A DNA stretch of 64,000 nucleotides. Source: Hydra vulgaris. Lineage: Eukaryota > Cnidaria > Hydrozoa > Anthoathecata > Hydridae. The stretch spans positions 27,085,001-27,149,000 of the forward strand of contig NC_088932.1 in assembly GCF_038396675.1 (NCBI RefSeq). The letters run 5' to 3'. Position numbers and translations under genes: made by a program. Positions 53,780-64,000 of the stretch are shown here, one piece after another. The notes under the pieces were generated by a model that did not search any database, was not told the DNA's origin, and saw only the letters and a list, made by a program, of their open reading frames with translations. Within the stretch, counting starts at the first letter, position 1. The number at the start of each line of letters is the position of its first letter.

Positions 53780-53905
53780 TGTTTATAATATATATAGCTT
53801 ACTTAATAACAATATTATTGCATATAATATATCCAGCTTACTTAATAGAAGCATTATTACATATAACATATTCAGCTTACTTAATAACAGTATTATTGCA
53901 TATAA
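53780..53905. repeat. ~49-bp tandem repeat spanning an ARNT splice donor
   Basis: On the - strand, AATATATTATATGCAATAAT, then a variable trinucleotide, then TATTAAGTAAGCT recurs three times from the end of the PAS-B exon leftward. Each copy ends with the AA|GTAAGC donor sequence. Confidence 0.75.
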
Positions 53906-54031
53906 TATATTCAGCTTCATCTGTATAAGGATTTTGAAAACTGCAACAACTCGACCGAACAAGGATAGGCTCTCCATTTAGATGCTTGAAATGAAATCGA
54001 ACTGATAATGGTTGCCCTTTAAGTTTTATTA
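53881..54031 (-). CDS. ARNT: ARNT-like exon, second half of PAS-B
   Basis: It begins after TTTATTTTAG with TA, completing Val with the preceding G. It reads [20 protein letters not shown], then [20 protein letters not shown] and [10 protein letters not shown]. This matches the end of ARNT PAS-B (VVKLKGQxLSVxFRF ... F.NPY.DEIEYIIC.N) very closely, and better than BMAL or CLOCK text that I remember. PAS-B binds the partner PAS protein (HIF, AhR or SIM classes). The donor AA|GTAAGC lies in a triplicated 49-bp repeat. Confidence 0.92.
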
Positions 54032-54355
54032 CTAAAATAAATTAAATAAGCAAATGAAATCAATCATTAAATATTTAAAATAACTTTGAAACTTTAATTA
54101 TTTTTTAAATAAATTTTGAATTTTAAAACATGTATTTTTTTCATCAATTTTCGTAATTTTTTCTACTTAAAAACTATCACTCATATCATTTATAAAAGTC
54201 CTTTGTAAAAAACAAAATTTTTGTATATTAAAGATTTATTGTTTACGGACATTGTTATTTTAAGTCATTTTTGTCATCATTACTTCAATAAAAAATATTT
54301 CAAATATTTAAAAACTGAAAAACTTATTTTGGAATAGAGTCTGAAACTAATTTTA
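54032..54355. other. ARNT-like intron, AT-rich
   Basis: Nothing recognised. Confidence 0.4.
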
Positions 54356-54968
54356 GAGGCTGTTTATATGAGAATTTTATATGAGGCGGGCTACCCTGGT
54401 TAGCTGGGCTGATTAGAAAAATAATAACATAAAAAAATGTTTACACTGGAATTTTAATTTAAATTTGAATTACGCATTTTTATTTAATTGGTTGTTTTAA
54501 AAACAATCTGGAATGTTTTTGAATGAATAAAAGAATTAGCAACCCTTGGAATGAGGAAAAATGAGATCGGCAATAATTTGCCAACTTCAATCTATTTGAG
54601 GTCAGCATCAGGTTGGCAAAAATTATTTGATACAAAGGTCTAAAACCATAAAACATTAAAACGAGGTCGGCAATTTTTTGCCGATTTCAAATACTTTCAG
54701 GTCGGCAGTTAGGTCGGCATTGCCGAATGCCGACCCTAATTCTGAGGGTTGAATTAGTGTGATTTATTTTATCCAATCAGCTATATTCATAGGCTAGGCT
54801 GGCTCACTTCTGTTTATATAGAAAAAATCAGGCAAGATCTCAGTTATATGGGCTAGCCCATTTCTCATGTAAACAAGATTAATTTTTATTGGTAAATATT
54901 AAAATGAGATCTGGTTCAAGTGAGCCAGCCCAGCTAACCAGGCTAGCCCATTTCATATAAACAGCCCC
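54356..54968. mobile_element. Harbinger-like MITE, TTA target duplication
   Basis: The left end GAGGCTGTTTATATGAGA and the right end inverted GGGGCTGTTTATATGAAAT share an inner AGCCTGGTTAGCTGGGCTGG-type block. TTA flanks both sides (54353-54355, 54969-54971). Non-coding. It contains a second, motif-rich insertion (next entry). Confidence 0.8.
54550..54735. repeat. GGTCGGCA/TGCCGAC-rich block nested in the MITE
   Basis: GAGATCGGCAATAATTTGCC, GAGGTCGGCAATTTTTTGCC, CAGGTCGGCA, TAGGTCGGCATTGCCGAATG and CCGACC follow one another in 180 bp. These are short inverted motifs in several spacings. Confidence 0.6.
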
Positions 54969-55082
54969 TTAATAAAATTAAAAAAATAGGAGAGTAACTT
55001 TAGCCTGTAAACTAAAAAAATAGTTTAGATTAGTTTATAATTATCATATATTTTAAAATTTTAAGTCCATAAATCTTTTATG

Positions 55083-55083
55083 C

Positions 55084-55129
<46 letters not shown>

Positions 55130-55134
55130 GTGTG

Positions 55135-55227
<93 letters not shown>
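55083..55227. repeat. (TA)n microsatellite
   Basis: Nearly pure TA with one GTGTGTGTATATATACA break. Confidence 0.95.
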
Positions 55228-55419
55228 TACCATCCATCATTATTCAAATGGTCATACTTTTTGATATAAGATATCAAAGTTTTACTTACCATTGGAGAAA
55301 AACTGAAAACAAAATCTACCTGAGCTACATGTTGTCTTATATTATTGTCTGTTGCCTATATATTAGGTTTAAAAGAAAATCAATACAAAGTCCTATCAGA
55401 TTATTTTATAATTTATGTC

Positions 55420-55950
55420 TATTAATTGCCCTTAGCAACAATAACCGCCATACGTATTCTTGACATTCTACTTAATAATTTATTCAACTTGTTGAAGTCA
55501 ATTTTATGCAACTAACTAATAAGTTTTTTTCACATCTTATGCTTCATTAAACATAATTTTTTGACATTACTTTTAACTCATCCCATTAAAATCCGATGGG
55601 AGAGAGATCTTAAGGAGAGGCTTTAATTTAGGCCTTTAGTCATTTTCTTTTAAAACAATAAATGGTTTCCCATTAACCCAACTTTCCAAAGGTATAGCAT
55701 GACTTTTTAAGTGTCCAAGTAAACTACTTTTGTTATTATTCTCTCTGTTTTTACAATGTTACCTGTGGCATTCCAAACAAAAACAGCATCACATTTAAAC
55801 ACTAGATCCCACCATGTTTTACAGTCGATAATACACACTATTTTATCATACATTCAACAATTTTTTTTCAGACAATCTTTTTTTGAAACTAAAGATTTAA
55901 AACTTTGACACTTTGATCCACGTTTACAGTCATTAATAGTCCATATTATA
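55420..55950 (-). mobile_element. Decayed Tc1/mariner transposase
   Basis: Frames on the - strand give a TVKHGG-like start near 55830, then CDAVFVWNATGNIVKTERI, KVVYLDT and, at the left end, LNKLLSRMSRIRMAVIVAKG, which corresponds to the final SMPRRxxAVIxxKG of the family. Many stops; no ends found. Confidence 0.45.
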
Positions 55951-56136
55951 TATGTAGCTTTGTCCGCTTTAGCATTTTTATTATTCTTATAATTTTGATT
56001 AAAGCATTTTAATCAAAATACTTTTAATTCTTTTTAAATTATCAGAATTAGTGCAAAAATAAACATAAAAAGTAGTCAAATAAAAAAAAAAACATTCAAA
56101 AAAAAAGTTAATATTATTCAAATAATTATTAACAGT

Positions 56137-56139
<3 letters not shown>

Positions 56140-56206
<67 letters not shown>
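56140..56206. repeat. (GT)n/(TA)n microsatellite
   Basis: TGTGTGTGTGTG followed by TA repeats. Confidence 0.95.
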
Positions 56207-56209
<3 letters not shown>

Positions 56210-56380
56210 ACACCACGACCCTGTTAGTCCCGCGCTCAACTTGTTTCTCCGCGCAGCGGCCTTGTTCGTCAAGGTTCGTGTTTCGGAGTTATAGAGTTGA
56301 GAGAGGGTTATAACCACAATTAATTAGCCTCCTTATCTGTAGTGGCCTTCTGGGCCTTGGGGAGGTGAAATAACAACAAC
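56207..56380 (+). mobile_element. SINE of the same family as 53620, body and 3' end
   Basis: Shared body GCTCAACTTGTTTCTCCGCG and CAGCGGCCTTGTTCGTCAAG, then GTTTCGGAGTTATAGAGTTG. The 3' end is GGGCCTTGGGGAGGTGAAAT plus an AACAACAAC tail. The tRNA head has been lost at the junction with the (TA)n. Confidence 0.7.
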
Positions 56381-56384
56381 AAAA

Positions 56385-56524
56385 AAAAAAATATATATAT
56401 ATATATTTTTATATATATATATGTTTGTGTATATAAATATACATATACATATAAATATATATATATATATATAGGCATATATGTATAAATATATATATAT
56501 ATATATATAGGCATATATGTATAA

Positions 56525-56613
<89 letters not shown>

Positions 56614-56618
56614 TACAT
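56385..56618. repeat. (TA)n microsatellite with a duplicated ATAGGCATATATGTATAAAT
   Basis: TA tract. The 20-base string occurs at about 56471 and 56508. Confidence 0.9.
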
Positions 56619-56626
56619 AAATATAT

Positions 56627-56809
56627 CAGGCCTTGTTTTAAAGTGTTAACGCTTTAAGCAATTTTTCGTAAGCAGTAAGCGATTTCGGTTAAGTGACTTT
56701 TTATCATTTTTTATTTTTTTAATTATTTAATAAGCGGTAAGATAAAAAAAGTAATTGATTTAAAAAAAAAGTCACATTAAATTTTTATTTTGTTCTTATT
56801 TTATTGTAA

Positions 56810-56811
<2 letters not shown>
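56627..56811. mobile_element. CAGGCCTTG MITE, internally deleted copy
   Basis: It starts CAGGCCTTGTTTTAAAG and follows the 57013 element closely through GTAAGCAGTAAGCGATTTCG and TTAATAAGCGGTAAGATAAA. It then ends in TTTATTGTAATGA and (TA)n. The right inverted end is missing. Confidence 0.7.
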
Positions 56812-56846
<35 letters not shown>

Positions 56847-56925
56847 ATATGATATATATATACATAATATATGTATATATATATATTATGTATATATATA
56901 TCATATTATGTATATGTATATATAT

Positions 56926-57005
<80 letters not shown>

Positions 57006-57012
57006 AATATAT
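56812..57012. repeat. (TA)n microsatellite with ATAATATGATATATATATAC palindromes
   Basis: TA tract between two MITE copies. Confidence 0.9.
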
Positions 57013-58000
57013 CAGGCCTTGTTTTAAAGCGTTAATTCTTTAAGCAATTTTACGTAAGCAGTAAGCGATTTCGGTTAAGCGACTTTTAATCGTTTTTTAA
57101 CTTTTTAATTATTTAATAAGCGGTAAGATAAAAAAAGTAATTGATTTTAAAAAAAAGTCACATTAAATTTTGAATGATGTTTATGTAAAAATATTTGTTA
57201 CAAAAGTTTGAATGAATGACAATTATGTTTGACATAAGCCCTATTTACTAATGAAAAAACATCAAATAAAATTAAAAGTTTATTTTTATTTTATTGTAAT
57301 GATTGATTTTTAAAGCTTGAAGCAAAGATCATAAAAGCATAATTTAATTCTGAAAAAATATGTATGATTTAATTTAAAACTAATTTAATAAAAATATATA
57401 GTTTTATTCTGGTAAAAAAATATATAATTTAATTTAGATTTAAAAAAAATATAATTCAATTCAGATTTATAAAATATGTTTAAGTTTACTAAGATTAAAG
57501 TTAATGCTTGGGTTTAACTTAACTGTCAAATTTATTTAAAAGTATTTGTAAATTTTATTAAATATTAAAATTTTATTTGTTTTAAAAGAAAAATTTGCTC
57601 ATTTTTATAGCAATTGTTTTTTTGGTTTTCCTTCCTAAACATTTTTTTACTCAAAATCAAATTTTAAATAAACAGCAGCATCAAAAATTTGCACAAAACT
57701 TTTTTTTTATATCACAAGTCAAATCGCAGCGATTATTTTTTAATAAACGATATATACAGCGATATAATTTTAATAATAAAATAATAAACTAATAAACTTT
57801 TAATAAATAAAGCAAATAAAGTGATGTAATTTTTTTATTTCTCACTTGCTAATTTTTTTTAAATAAAAAATCATTTGTAGTTGCAATACCGCAATTAGAA
57901 ATTTAAGTAGTTAAAAAATAAAAAAATGAAGAGAATTTTATGACCTCAAATATCGGGTTAAGCTAATGCATTAACAATTTTTAATTTAAAACAAGGCCTG
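57013..58000. mobile_element. MITE with 16-bp perfect TIR CAGGCCTTGTTTTAAA
   Basis: CAGGCCTTGTTTTAAA at 57013-57028 is inverted exactly at 57985-58000. It is 988 bp, non-coding and flanked by TA-rich DNA on both sides, so a target duplication cannot be read. A CAGG start and subterminal GTAAGC repeats would suit a hAT-type MITE. Another CAGGCCTTGTTTT end occurs alone at 59637. Confidence 0.8.
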
Positions 58001-58001
58001 A

Positions 58002-58078
<77 letters not shown>

Positions 58079-58080
58079 TC
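58001..58080. repeat. (TA)n microsatellite
   Basis: Pure TA. Confidence 0.95.
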
Positions 58081-58189
58081 TTCTATAGTGTATTTAGATA
58101 AACATTTGCTCATTTGATTTGCTTATCTTTAAAGCATACAGCGTTTTCAGAAGAAGAAGAAAAAAATGAAGAATAATGAAAGAAAAGAG

Positions 58190-58300
58190 TGCTGCCCCAT
58201 CCCAAACCCTCAGTTGATGTAGCAGCACTTCGCTGTGAGTCAGGCTATTTTTCAGTCAATGTATGTACTGAAGCCCCCGGCGGCAGGCTATTTCAATGTG
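58190..58300. repeat. Dispersed repeat shared with 45185
   Basis: CCCAAACCCTCAGTTGATGT, AGCAGCACT and TTTCAGTCAATGTATGTACT match the flank of the large minisatellite at 45185-45300. Confidence 0.65.
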
Positions 58301-58304
58301 ACGT

Positions 58305-58332
58305 CAGAGTGCTAATCTAAACAAGCAATTTA

Positions 58333-58396
<64 letters not shown>

Positions 58397-58414
58397 TTGC
58401 TTGTTTAGATTAGC

Positions 58415-58420
<6 letters not shown>
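58305..58420. repeat. Perfect 30-bp inverted repeat around (TA)n
   Basis: CAGAGTGCTAATCTAAACAA plus GCAATTTAAT (58305-58334) is exactly inverted at 58391-58420, with a 56-bp TA spacer. A further pure TA tract follows to 58505. Confidence 0.95.
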
Positions 58421-58511
<91 letters not shown>

Positions 58512-58539
58512 TATATATAATATATTTAAATATATATAA

Positions 58540-59047
58540 GGATGTCCCAAAAAACAACATTTTTGAAAAATATATGCTGCCACCCCGTTAATGTGTTATA
58601 TATGATAAAAAAAAAACAAATTTTGAATAAAAAATATTTTTAGAGGCCCCCCAAAACCATTGAACATTTAATGAGATCTATATATTATCAATAAAAAAAA
58701 AGTTCTTTAAAAGTTGACCCATGTTGGGTATCAAATGAAGCCAAATCATATGAAAATTTCAAAAATTGTAATTATACTATAGAAAACTTAGTTAATAAAC
58801 TTTATTTTTTATGCTGTTAAAACTAACATATTTATTCTTATATAATAAATTTATCATTTAAAAAATTTTCATTTAGTTTTACTTCATTTAAGACCCAACT
58901 TGATACACTTTAAAATAATTTTTTTTTGGTAATATTTTGAACTTGTTATATGTTCAAGGGTCTTGTGGACCCCTTTTTTTATCATATAGAACACATTAAA
59001 GGGGTCTCAGCATATATATTTCGAAAATGTTGTTTTTTGGAACAGCC
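58540..59047. mobile_element. Harbinger-like MITE, TAA target duplication
   Basis: The left GGATGTCCCAAAAAACAACA and the right (inverted) GGCTGTTCCAAAAAACAACA continue as TIRs of about 70 bp (ACCCC.TTAATGTGTT.TATATGATAAA). TAA flanks both ends (58537-58539, 59048-59050). Non-coding. A truncated relative lies at 28734. Confidence 0.85.
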
Positions 59048-59079
59048 TAATATCTACATATATACATACACACACACAC

Positions 59080-59084
<5 letters not shown>

Positions 59085-59156
<72 letters not shown>

Positions 59157-59165
59157 AATATAATA
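59085..59165. repeat. (CA)n/(TA)n microsatellite
   Basis: Just left of the ARNT-like exon at 59206. Confidence 0.9.
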
Positions 59166-59205
59166 TAAACAATAAACTTACCTTAAAAAAGAAAAAAAAA
59201 CTCAC

Positions 59206-59312
59206 CTTGATCATAATTCTCAGACATGTATTTGGCATCCTCATGAAGATAAAAATCAAAACATAGCTTTCCCAGTAAATCTATAGGACGATATCCAAGA
59301 ACATCAGTGACC
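59206..59312 (-). CDS. ARNT: ARNT-like exon, first half of PAS-B
   Basis: The acceptor TTTTTAAG precedes G|GTCACTGAT, which completes Arg with AG from 63620. It encodes RVTDVLGYRPIDLLGKLCFD then FYLHEDAKYMSENYDQ plus one base at G|GTGAGT. VGYxPxxLLGKxxxxFxHPED is the ARNT/tango PAS-B opening. The usual HPED is HEDA here. Both phases fit neighbours. Confidence 0.9.
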
Positions 59313-60470
59313 CTTAAAAAATATTTTTTAAGTAGAAAAACTTTGTTTAAATAACTTCAATAAAAATAGATAAATATGTTATAATCTTTGATGGTTTTAA
59401 TGTTGAATAAAAACAACCACTGTATAAATAGAGAAATTGTTATCTGTGAAACTAATATATTTATGTAATGTTTTTAACTAAATATAACTATAGACATAGT
59501 TCTGCTTTTTTTTGTTGCAAATTTGAACACTGGTTAACAAAATTTTGTAATAAGAAAAGTTCTTACTAATTTTGAACTACTAACATAACCTCATTTTATT
59601 GCCGTTTGTTATTATCTTATTTACTTTGATTTCATCAGGCCTTGTTTTTGTGTTATAGCTGCTAACCACAAAATTGATAACAAAAGATTTTGTTTCCAGA
59701 ATTCAGAGAATTTATTTGTTTGAAGAGAACAGTGTTTTCTTCTGTTTTCTGAGTTAAAAACACAAGCAAACACTATGCTATCCTAACAAGTTTTGTTAAT
59801 TTTGCGGTGACAATACTTTTAAAAATCAGAGAAGGATTGCAACATCATTAATAACTAAGTTATATTAGAGTATTTTAATTTTGCCATCAGACAACAAGAG
59901 AAAAATTGGGTTTTAAACAACTGTTATGTTACAGGTGTAGGTCTTCTTACTGGATGGCCAAGAAGATCTTGATCTAAGCAATTTTGCACTCTCTCAACTC
60001 AACTGATTGTTATTTTTGTTTTACTGGAACAAAAAGTAAAAATAAGTATTCTGACCTGCTATTAGCTAAAAGACCAACCTCTCATAGTGATAATAAGTGA
60101 CTGAGGTTTAAATTTGACCGGAGTCGAGTTTGATAAAAAAAAGCCAGGACTAGGTTTGTGACCAGAGCTGCATAAACACGGAAACATCCAAAACTATATT
60201 TTTAAAATTCATTTTAATCATCATCATTAAGCTTTGGCCATTTTATGCTGTTTTTCTAATATAAAAAATCTCACACATTTTCTTTTCATAACTAAAACTT
60301 GTTCAAACAATATGTAATGCACTCTCTTCAAGTTTTCTTACTTCTATCTCTACCACTTTCTTCTCAAGCTACTACTTCTCTACATACTGACACCCAAACC
60401 ACTTTAGTCTTCTCTTACAAACATTGTTTGATACAATGTTTTTCTAATCTCTCTCTATAATTATGGTGTC
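59313..60470. other. ARNT-like intron
   Basis: AT-rich. One isolated CAGGCCTTGTTTT MITE end is at 59637, with no gene. Confidence 0.45.
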
Positions 60471-60476
60471 TTTTCT

Positions 60477-60514
60477 TAAAATCGATCTGTGAGCCATGTC
60501 ACAGATCGATTTTA
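60477..60514. repeat. Perfect 16-bp-arm hairpin
   Basis: TAAAATCGATCTGTGA and its inverse flank a GCCATG loop. Confidence 0.9.
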
Positions 60515-60899
60515 TCATACTAAAGTTTATACAAATATGTAAAGATAATGTATACCATTGTAAATACTAATATTTATACAAATATGTAAAGATATCATCT
60601 TTTGTCTGGAAGAGAAAGAGAAAAAAGAGAAAAAGCCAGCATCTAAAAAAAAAAAGCAAATTTATTTATTTATATTTGCATAAATGTACCTCTTACCTCA
60701 CCTGCTAGATCCAAGCAGGTATGAAAGCCAATAAAAGACTTAAAACCAAAAAGAATTTCTTCTCTTTGGTTTTAAGTCAAGCCTCATTCTACTCCACATT
60801 TTGCACCTTCTTGTGCAGTTGCTATATTAAACCGGTGTCATTTTTTTCTTCTTTTTTACAAGAACATCCCCTTTGAGAAAAAAAGTCTTTTTATGATTG

Positions 60900-62300
60900 C
60901 AATAAGTTAATGTAAAAAGGCCCGGTCTAGTACTAAGCTTCATTATTCTCAGTTTACTAAATCTAGTATCTTATCTCAGATGTTATGTTCTAGAGACTTT
61001 TGGAAAATCTTTAACAGTGTCATTAACTAAAAAAACTCAAACACTTCATCTCTTATTCATTGGTTTGATTTTATTGCTTCTCCACTGAATAAGCATAGTT
61101 AATGGCAAAGAATTTTTTCTATAATTTAACTTTTGAATCTAATAGCCATACTTTGCTGTCATTCCAGTTAAACAGGTTAACTCATTGTTAGACATCCGAT
61201 TCACTTCGGCTTCCAATGCTAAAGTCAATTCTCAATTAAACTCTCCTATGGCTTATGGTTCAAACAACATTTCCATCATAATCTTATAAAAGTGTTCTCC
61301 AGAACTCTCTTCAACACTCGCTAAACTATTATTAAGTTCTAAACAAGTGGTTTCAATATTTAAAAACTCTAGAAAATACTCTGACCTCTGTTATTATTCT
61401 ACAATTAGTCTTCTATCTAGAATTAGTTTCATCATGTAAAAGTTTTAAGATTATTAAAAAATTTCTTTCTAATCACTGTATTAAAGTCATTCTTGAAGGC
61501 CTACACTCTTCTTCATTTCCAGTAACTTTAGGAGTACTGTAAGGCTCTATCTTTGCTCCTGTATTGTTTCTTATCTACAATAAAAAACCTCCTGATAACC
61601 TTACATCTAAAGTGGCTCTATTTGCTGACAACTTAACTTTATATTATTATCTTGACAAAAAGTCATCACTTTTTGATTGCTTAGAAAAAGCAGCTGATCT
61701 TTAATCTGATCACTCTTCAGTAACAGCTCAGAGAAAGCAACCGCTTCTGGATTTTAACTCCAATAAAACTCAGTTATTTACTGCACACAACTATCGCAAT
61801 ATTGTTGAAATTCCTATAATGACAAATAAAAACCTGCTCTCTCTCAGACAAGATACAAAAGCACATTGTAAATATAGATCGACCTTCTTTCTCTGCCAAG
61901 CTTAAGCCAATCTCTCATCATTATAAGGTTAAATCTCTTTTTTTCTTTCTATAAATACTTTCATGATAGCTGCTCAAACAAGCTATCATCTTTAGTTCAA
62001 TCAATTAAAACTCATTCTCACTTTGCTTGTCATTCAGCAAAGCCTCATCCTTGAACTGTATCTATCCCTCCAAGGCTATAAAATTTTTTATTCATTTAAT
62101 TTATTTTGTTGCACATCAATTGAATCTCAAAACTATTACCCACCTTCATGTTTTCCTGACTCATACAATCTACAATTTTTAAGTCTTCAGTTAACTATTT
62201 CCTTTTTCTTACACCATATCCTTTGTTTTCTAGTAACTCATAATTTATTAATGGTTGCTTACAACCTTGTCAGAAGTGAATTAGTTTAAAAATATATATT
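60900..62300 (+). mobile_element. Decayed LINE B-like element
   Basis: In changing frames: FWKIFNSVINKKTQ (61000), VNSLLDIRFTSASNAKV (61170), VILEGLHSSSFPVTLGVL (61480), then a stop and GSIFAPVLFLIYN. The RT motif is VALFADNLTLYYYLDKKSS (61610), with ADD changed to ADN. DFNSNKTQLFTAHNYRNI follows at 61750. A relative of LINE B by these blocks. It is sense on +, antisense to the ARNT-like gene. Confidence 0.7.
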
Positions 62301-62576
62301 TGTACCAGTGTCTAATAAATAATAAATGTACGCATAAATTTATAATATGTAAAGTAATATAAATTTTTTCTTAGCTCTGCTATCAACCTCTGCTAAATCT
62401 TAGAATTTTGCCAAGGCCAGGTTTGTAAAAAGTCCAACTTTTTGCCAGGGCTGGGACCCTGATCACTTAATACACAGTGAAGAACTACCTATACCAGAAC
62501 CACACCTTGAAGTCCCAATTTGGTCCATTGAAAAGAAACAATCAAAAACAAGACATTAGATTTTCAAGAAGATTCC

Positions 62577-62691
62577 TTTTCTAATAAGTCATATCTTCTA
62601 TCTTTTCGATTAAGTCATATCTACTATCTTTTCTAATAATTCATATCTACTATCTTTTCAAATAAGTCATATCTACTATCTCAAGGAGATC
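62577..62691. repeat. ~30-bp tandem repeat, four copies
   Basis: AAGTCATATCTACTATCTTT plus TCNAAT repeats. Confidence 0.85.
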
Positions 62692-62699
62692 TCAAAAAT

Positions 62700-63619
62700 T
62701 CAGTGACTTTTTCCCAACAACAGGCAGAACTATTAGGCTCTTGATTAAAGAATTTATTCTGACCAAAAACAAAAGTATATTACTTTTGCAATCAAGACAT
62801 AAAGTGCTAACAGATTTTTTTAACAAGGCAATCAACTGGTATTTTATTTGTGGCATATTGACTGTCTTGGGTATAGGATATAAAGAAGTGGGGCGTTTAT
62901 TGATATTTCAAAAATAGGTTTAAAAGCTGTTATTTTATTGGCAATAAACTTCCCTCTAAACTTATCATTAGGTAATGCTTTCAGCATGAAAGAATATTTT
63001 GAAATTATTAAATTTATCTTCAATAAAAAATTCAATGAACACAATTGCAAAGTTTGTACAGAAAATGATTGATATTATTTTTGAAAACTTTTGAACTGTC
63101 TAATAAGTTAATTTAATAGATGAAAATAAAACATAACTAGACGAAAGTTGTCATGTTACATCCAAAAAGTGTTTTTTTGTTGACTAATGAAATTAACTTC
63201 ATTTTTTAATTTTCTAATAAATTATAGATAATTTAAATAAAAATATTTTTAACAAGTTTAATTATAACAAAAAAAAAAATTAATTATAACTAAAGTAAAT
63301 AAATAAAGCCAATTTGTTATATTGGAGATTGGATTAATTGGTGGGTCAGAATAGAAAATAAGTGCAAGTAAAGTGTGCCTGGGTCAAGTATAGAAACTTA
63401 TCTCCTTACTTATAGAAACTTATCTTCTAACAGCAAGAGATGAATCATAAAAGATTAAAGTTAAACAACATATGCATCCAGATTGGTATAATGTATGATA
63501 GTGAAACATAAGAAATGAAGGTTAAAGTTGCAACTTAAAACAGATAATGATCAGACAGATTTTTAACTTTTTTTTACTTAAATTTTTTTTCACTTTAATT
63601 TAACAAATTTTAAATTTAC
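62700..63619. other. ARNT-like intron
   Basis: AT-rich with no gene that I can support. Confidence 0.4.
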
Positions 63620-63819
63620 CTTTGATCAATAAAACTAAATCGTCCATCCAAAGTTTGCCTTGTTATAAACTCACATGGAGAGGAAGAGTCTAATATATCT
63701 TTACTAGTTGGCATACTAGTTGGTTGTAACCTACCAATAGCAATTAAACAAAGAAAATCTTCTTTACTTTTTTGCTCTGCATTACATGATAAATCGCTCA
63801 GTATTCCATCTTCAATATT
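63620..63819 (-). CDS. ARNT: ARNT-like exon, PAS-A/PAS-B linker and start of PAS-B
   Basis: After CTAAATTAG it reads NIEDGILSDLSCNAEQKSKE, then FLCLIAIGRLQPTSMPTSKD and CEFITRQTLDGRFSFIDQ plus AG at |GTAAAT. CLVAIGRLQxTSxP and EFISRH...G.FTFVDxR are hallmark text of ARNT between the two PAS domains. The gene continues to the right of the window (PAS-A and bHLH not seen). ARNT is the shared nuclear partner for hypoxia, xenobiotic and developmental bHLH-PAS factors. Confidence 0.92.
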
Positions 63820-64000
63820 CTAATTTAGAATAACTATTAATAACTATTAATAACTATTAATGATTTTTAACAATAAAAAAAAATTGTTATACAGCATATT
63901 AAAAACAATTTCATCAAAATTTTTGTTAGATATGAAATCAGAAACATTTTCAAGCAACAAATTTTGTTAGATACGAATAGAATTATTTTAAATTAAGTTA
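63820..64000. other. ARNT-like intron continuing out of the window
   Basis: Short TAATAACTATT repeat at 63826-63862; nothing else. Confidence 0.5.

Overview
This is an AT-rich eukaryotic (animal) window, most likely from the cnidarian Hydra. That is inferred from base composition, small phase-consistent exons in long introns, tRNA-derived SINEs, many decayed LINE and Tc1/mariner copies, and two recognisable animal nuclear genes. No search was run, so the species is an inference.

Host genes. The + strand carries the 3' half of a gene for the large subunit of chromatin assembly factor 1 (CHAF1A / CAF-1 p150). Its coding exons are at 15786-16190, 16400-16471, 20789-20929, 21002-21248 and 29081-29400 (stop), and an earlier exon may end at position 62. 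The - strand carries the 3' half of an ARNT-like bHLH-PAS gene. Its exons are at 63620-63819, 59206-59312, 53881-54031, 52334-52470, 51255-51587 and 47483-47850 (stop). Splice phases agree at every junction in both genes. The genes converge, and about 18 kb of transposon debris lies between them.

The most interesting region is 4.84-13.93 kb, inside what is probably a CHAF1A intron. It is a compact virus-like integrating DNA element. Leftward genes encode a packaging ATPase, a probable penton/minor capsid protein, an adenovirus pX/pVI-like basic protein, several small unknown proteins, a double-jelly-roll major capsid protein, an AT-hook protein and a small protein resembling ones from large DNA viruses. 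Divergently from a 33-bp promoter run a Zn-ribbon plus phospholipase-A2-like domain and a retroviral-type integrase with a C-terminal chromodomain. This is the gene set of the Polinton / adintovirus / polinton-like-virus world, but no protein-primed PolB and no capsid protease are visible. Most starts are preceded immediately by a TATATAAAAATG-type motif. Small 5-3-5 hairpins with a TTC/GAA loop are scattered through the element, some in frame inside genes. Several genes carry frameshifts, mostly in homopolymers, and the integrase has lost a catalytic Asp, so this copy looks inactive.

The rest is a transposon graveyard with good internal evidence. It includes a 3.6-kb pogo-type transposon with TA target duplications (17107-20721) and a Tc1 element with IR/DR ends in a (TA)n tract (27142-28524). 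There is a nested pair of LINEs (31.1-37.1 kb with another inside at 33.95-36.01 kb) and further LINE copies at 14.2, 22-23.4, 24.6, 37.6-39.2, 39.4-40.6, 48.7-50.9 and 60.9-62.3 kb. hAT fragments, Harbinger-like MITEs with TTA/TAA duplications, tRNA SINEs and several minisatellites complete the list. One minisatellite is coding, in an ARNT exon.
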